DNA of 8,284 nt from an uncultured Bacilli bacterium (GTDB taxonomy: Bacteria > Bacillota_I > Bacilli_A > RF39 > UBA660): the NCBI GenBank assembly GCA_947632295.1, contig CANROQ010000041.1, forward strand, positions 1 to 8,284, given 5' to 3'. The translations under genes were made by a program, and so were the position numbers. Positions 7,459 through 8,284 of this stretch are shown piece by piece. The notes under the pieces are model-generated. The model ran no database searches and was not told where the DNA came from. It saw only the letters and a program-made list of their open reading frames with translations. Numbering within the stretch: the stretch's first letter is position 1; every line of letters starts with the position of its first letter.

Positions 7459-8155
7459 AAATTTCCTCCTTTTTAAGTATTTGTTTTTTATAAACATTTC
7501 CATATTTTGAAAAAGATATTGGATAAATTTTTAAATTAGATAGAATATGTGAAAACCATAAAGGAAAAGCCCCTAAAGTTTTTACTTCCATAATGTATTC
7601 GCCACCTTCAAGTAATAAGTTACCACTATCACCATCTTCAAGATACAAATCACATGTTCGACTACGAATATTTTTATCAAAAGTTAAACGGAAATCAGGA
7701 TTTTCTATTCCTTTATAAGAATGACGATCATACGCTAAAAAAACTTTAGGTTTTAAATTATATAATTTAAAACAATAATCAATTTCATCCATAATTTGCT
7801 TATCACAATTAGGATATATACCTTTATCTAAATATTTATATATTTCTCTAAGAGGTGCAAAAATTCGCCTTTTACCAACAATTCCTTTATACTTTTTTTT
7901 AATTTCTAAAAAAACTTTGCTATTTTTTTTAGGAATTCCATAACTCCTAAGACGAATCTTTTCTTTATAAATAGGTTTTTCAATTGAACGATTAACAAGT
8001 AAATAATCATCTGTATCAAAATATATATTACATATCGTACTATATTCGAAAGTATCGACTTCTAAATATTCTTTTGACATTTCAATTAACAGTCTATATT
8101 GTTCTTCAGTAATTAAATATTTTTTTTCAACTCTTCTAAACACATTAATATCCAT
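7451..8155 (-). CDS. VTC-domain protein, polyphosphate polymerase-like
   Basis: This 234-residue cytosolic protein is a single VTC domain of the triphosphate tunnel metalloenzyme fold, the fold of the catalytic part of yeast Vtc4, which builds polyphosphate from ATP. Tunnel-lining basic and acidic positions are visible in order: FRRVEKKY (6-13), IYFDTDDYL (44-52), KIRLRSYG (66-73), FLEIKKKYKG (82-91) with GKRR (94-97), AYDRHSY (141-147), FRLTFD (155-160), IMEVK (188-192) and FSKYGN (215-220). No SPX regulator and no membrane segment are present, unlike the fungal enzyme; the DUF4956 partner may supply the membrane part. Residues at the equivalents of Vtc4 Arg264/Arg266 (Arg68/Arg70), Arg361 (Arg144), Arg373 (Arg156) and Glu426 (Glu190) look conserved, judged by eye. 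The start ATG has GGAG at 8166-8163. Polyphosphate synthesis is a family-based prediction; another nucleotide-triphosphate activity is possible. Confidence 0.92.
   Translation of the reverse strand: MDINVFRRVEKKYLITEEQYRLLIEMSKEYLEVDTFEYSTICNIYFDTDDYLLVNRSIEKPIYKEKIRLRSYGIPKKNSKVFLEIKKKYKGIVGKRRIFAPLREIYKYLDKGIYPNCDKQIMDEIDYCFKLYNLKPKVFLAYDRHSYKGIENPDFRLTFDKNIRSRTCDLYLEDGDSGNLLLEGGEYIMEVKTLGAFPLWFSHILSNLKIYPISFSKYGNVYKKQILKKEEIYV
7464..7471 (-). promoter_or_regulatory. Ribosome binding site fixing the DUF4956 start
   Basis: AAGGAGGA lies 5 nt before the ATG at 7458-7456 and inside the last codons (Lys-Lys-Glu-Glu) of the VTC gene. It decides between two in-frame starts of DUF4956 and supports coupled translation. 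Confidence 0.9.
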
Positions 8156-8181
8156 AAATCATCTCCAAACAATTTAATCTT

Positions 8182-8210
8182 AATATAAATTATTGAATAA
8201 AATGTGTTAC
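8182..8210 (-). promoter_or_regulatory. Possible promoter of the VTC operon
   Basis: Between the upstream terminator and the VTC gene the minus strand holds GTAACA (8210-8205), 17 nt, then TATATT (8187-8182), four to five matches to each sigma-A box. The position is right for a leader of about 20 nt carrying GGAG. The DNA is so AT-rich that other registers, such as TAAGAT a few bases further on, are nearly as good. Confidence 0.35.
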
Positions 8211-8228
8211 TATGGTGTAAATTTCGTG

Positions 8229-8260
8229 AAAAAAAAGATATAATTCAATATTTATATCTT
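8229..8260 (-). terminator. Intrinsic terminator of the upstream gene
   Basis: On the minus strand AAGATATAA (8260-8252) pairs perfectly with TTATATCTT (8243-8235) around an 8-nt loop, and the stem runs into eight Ts (8236-8229). The left arm overlaps the last two bases of the upstream stop codon. It separates that gene from the VTC operon. Confidence 0.8.
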
Positions 8261-8284
8261 ATTCATCATCTTCATCGTCATCAT
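8259..8284 (-). CDS. C-terminal end of an upstream gene with acidic tail
   Basis: Only seven codons and a TAA stop are inside the window, reading DDDEDDE. A terminator follows at once, which supports this as a true gene end. Strongly acidic C-terminal tails in low-GC Gram-positives are typical of the RNA polymerase delta subunit (rpoE), but other proteins end this way, so no symbol is given. No alternative reading of these bases is better supported. Confidence 0.55.

Noticed and set aside
7459..7503. A 15-residue-longer start for the DUF4956 protein
   Set aside because: The longer form has a charged leader lying within the VTC frame, and a strong AAGGAGGA sits just before the downstream ATG at 7458.
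8262..8284. A short repeat of TCATC-like units at the right edge
   Set aside because: It is explained by consecutive Asp and Glu codons at a gene end; there are no spaced repeats, so not a CRISPR or tandem-repeat array.
1..8284. Mobile element, phage or defence island
   Set aside because: No transposase, integrase, terminal inverted repeats, phage structural or defence domains were found; all genes run in one direction with ordinary operon spacing.
1..8284. Mollicute genetic code (TGA as tryptophan)
   Set aside because: The beta-helix gene ends in TGA immediately before a terminator, and the tryptophan codons examined are TGG.

Overview
The window is very AT-rich and every supported gene lies on the minus strand, so transcription runs from high to low coordinates. 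Clear Shine-Dalgarno sites of the GGAG/AGGAGG type, a T-box leader, short factor-independent terminators with T-runs, and Lys/Ile/Asn-rich proteins point to a low-GC Gram-positive bacterium (Bacillota, probably a Bacilli, Erysipelotrichia or uncultured RF39-like lineage). TGA is used as a stop (end of the beta-helix gene) and the tryptophan codons I checked are TGG, which argues against the Mycoplasma/Spiroplasma code. The genus cannot be read from this window.

Layout in transcription order. (1) 8284-8259: last codons of an upstream gene with an acidic tail (DDDEDDE), followed by a terminator hairpin. The tail resembles the end of RNA polymerase delta, but this is only a guess. (2) 8155-4957: a compact three-gene operon with a cytosolic VTC-domain (polyphosphate-polymerase-like) protein, a DUF4956 membrane protein overlapping it by 8 nt, and a membrane-anchored, secreted right-handed beta-helix protein of the Cthe_2159 carbohydrate-binding type. 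A terminator follows at 4955-4926. (3) 4877-1023: gpmI (cofactor-independent phosphoglycerate mutase) and, 12 nt behind it, a large polytopic membrane protein resembling the DUF6020 / GT-C-like group. (4) 1020-1: a sigma-A-type promoter, a complete T-box riboswitch whose specifier and acceptor-binding bases both fit tRNA-Val, and a 3'-truncated HD-domain phosphohydrolase gene.

The most interesting unit is the VTC-DUF4956-Cthe_2159 cassette. The three parts form a cytosol-membrane-outside series, which suggests synthesis of an anionic polymer at the membrane coupled to a surface protein that binds acidic polymer or Ca2+. The neighbourhood recurs in bacteria but I know of no settled function. 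The second notable point is the valine T-box leading directly into an HD-domain gene instead of an aminoacyl-tRNA synthetase. valS or a valine-pathway gene could follow beyond the left edge.
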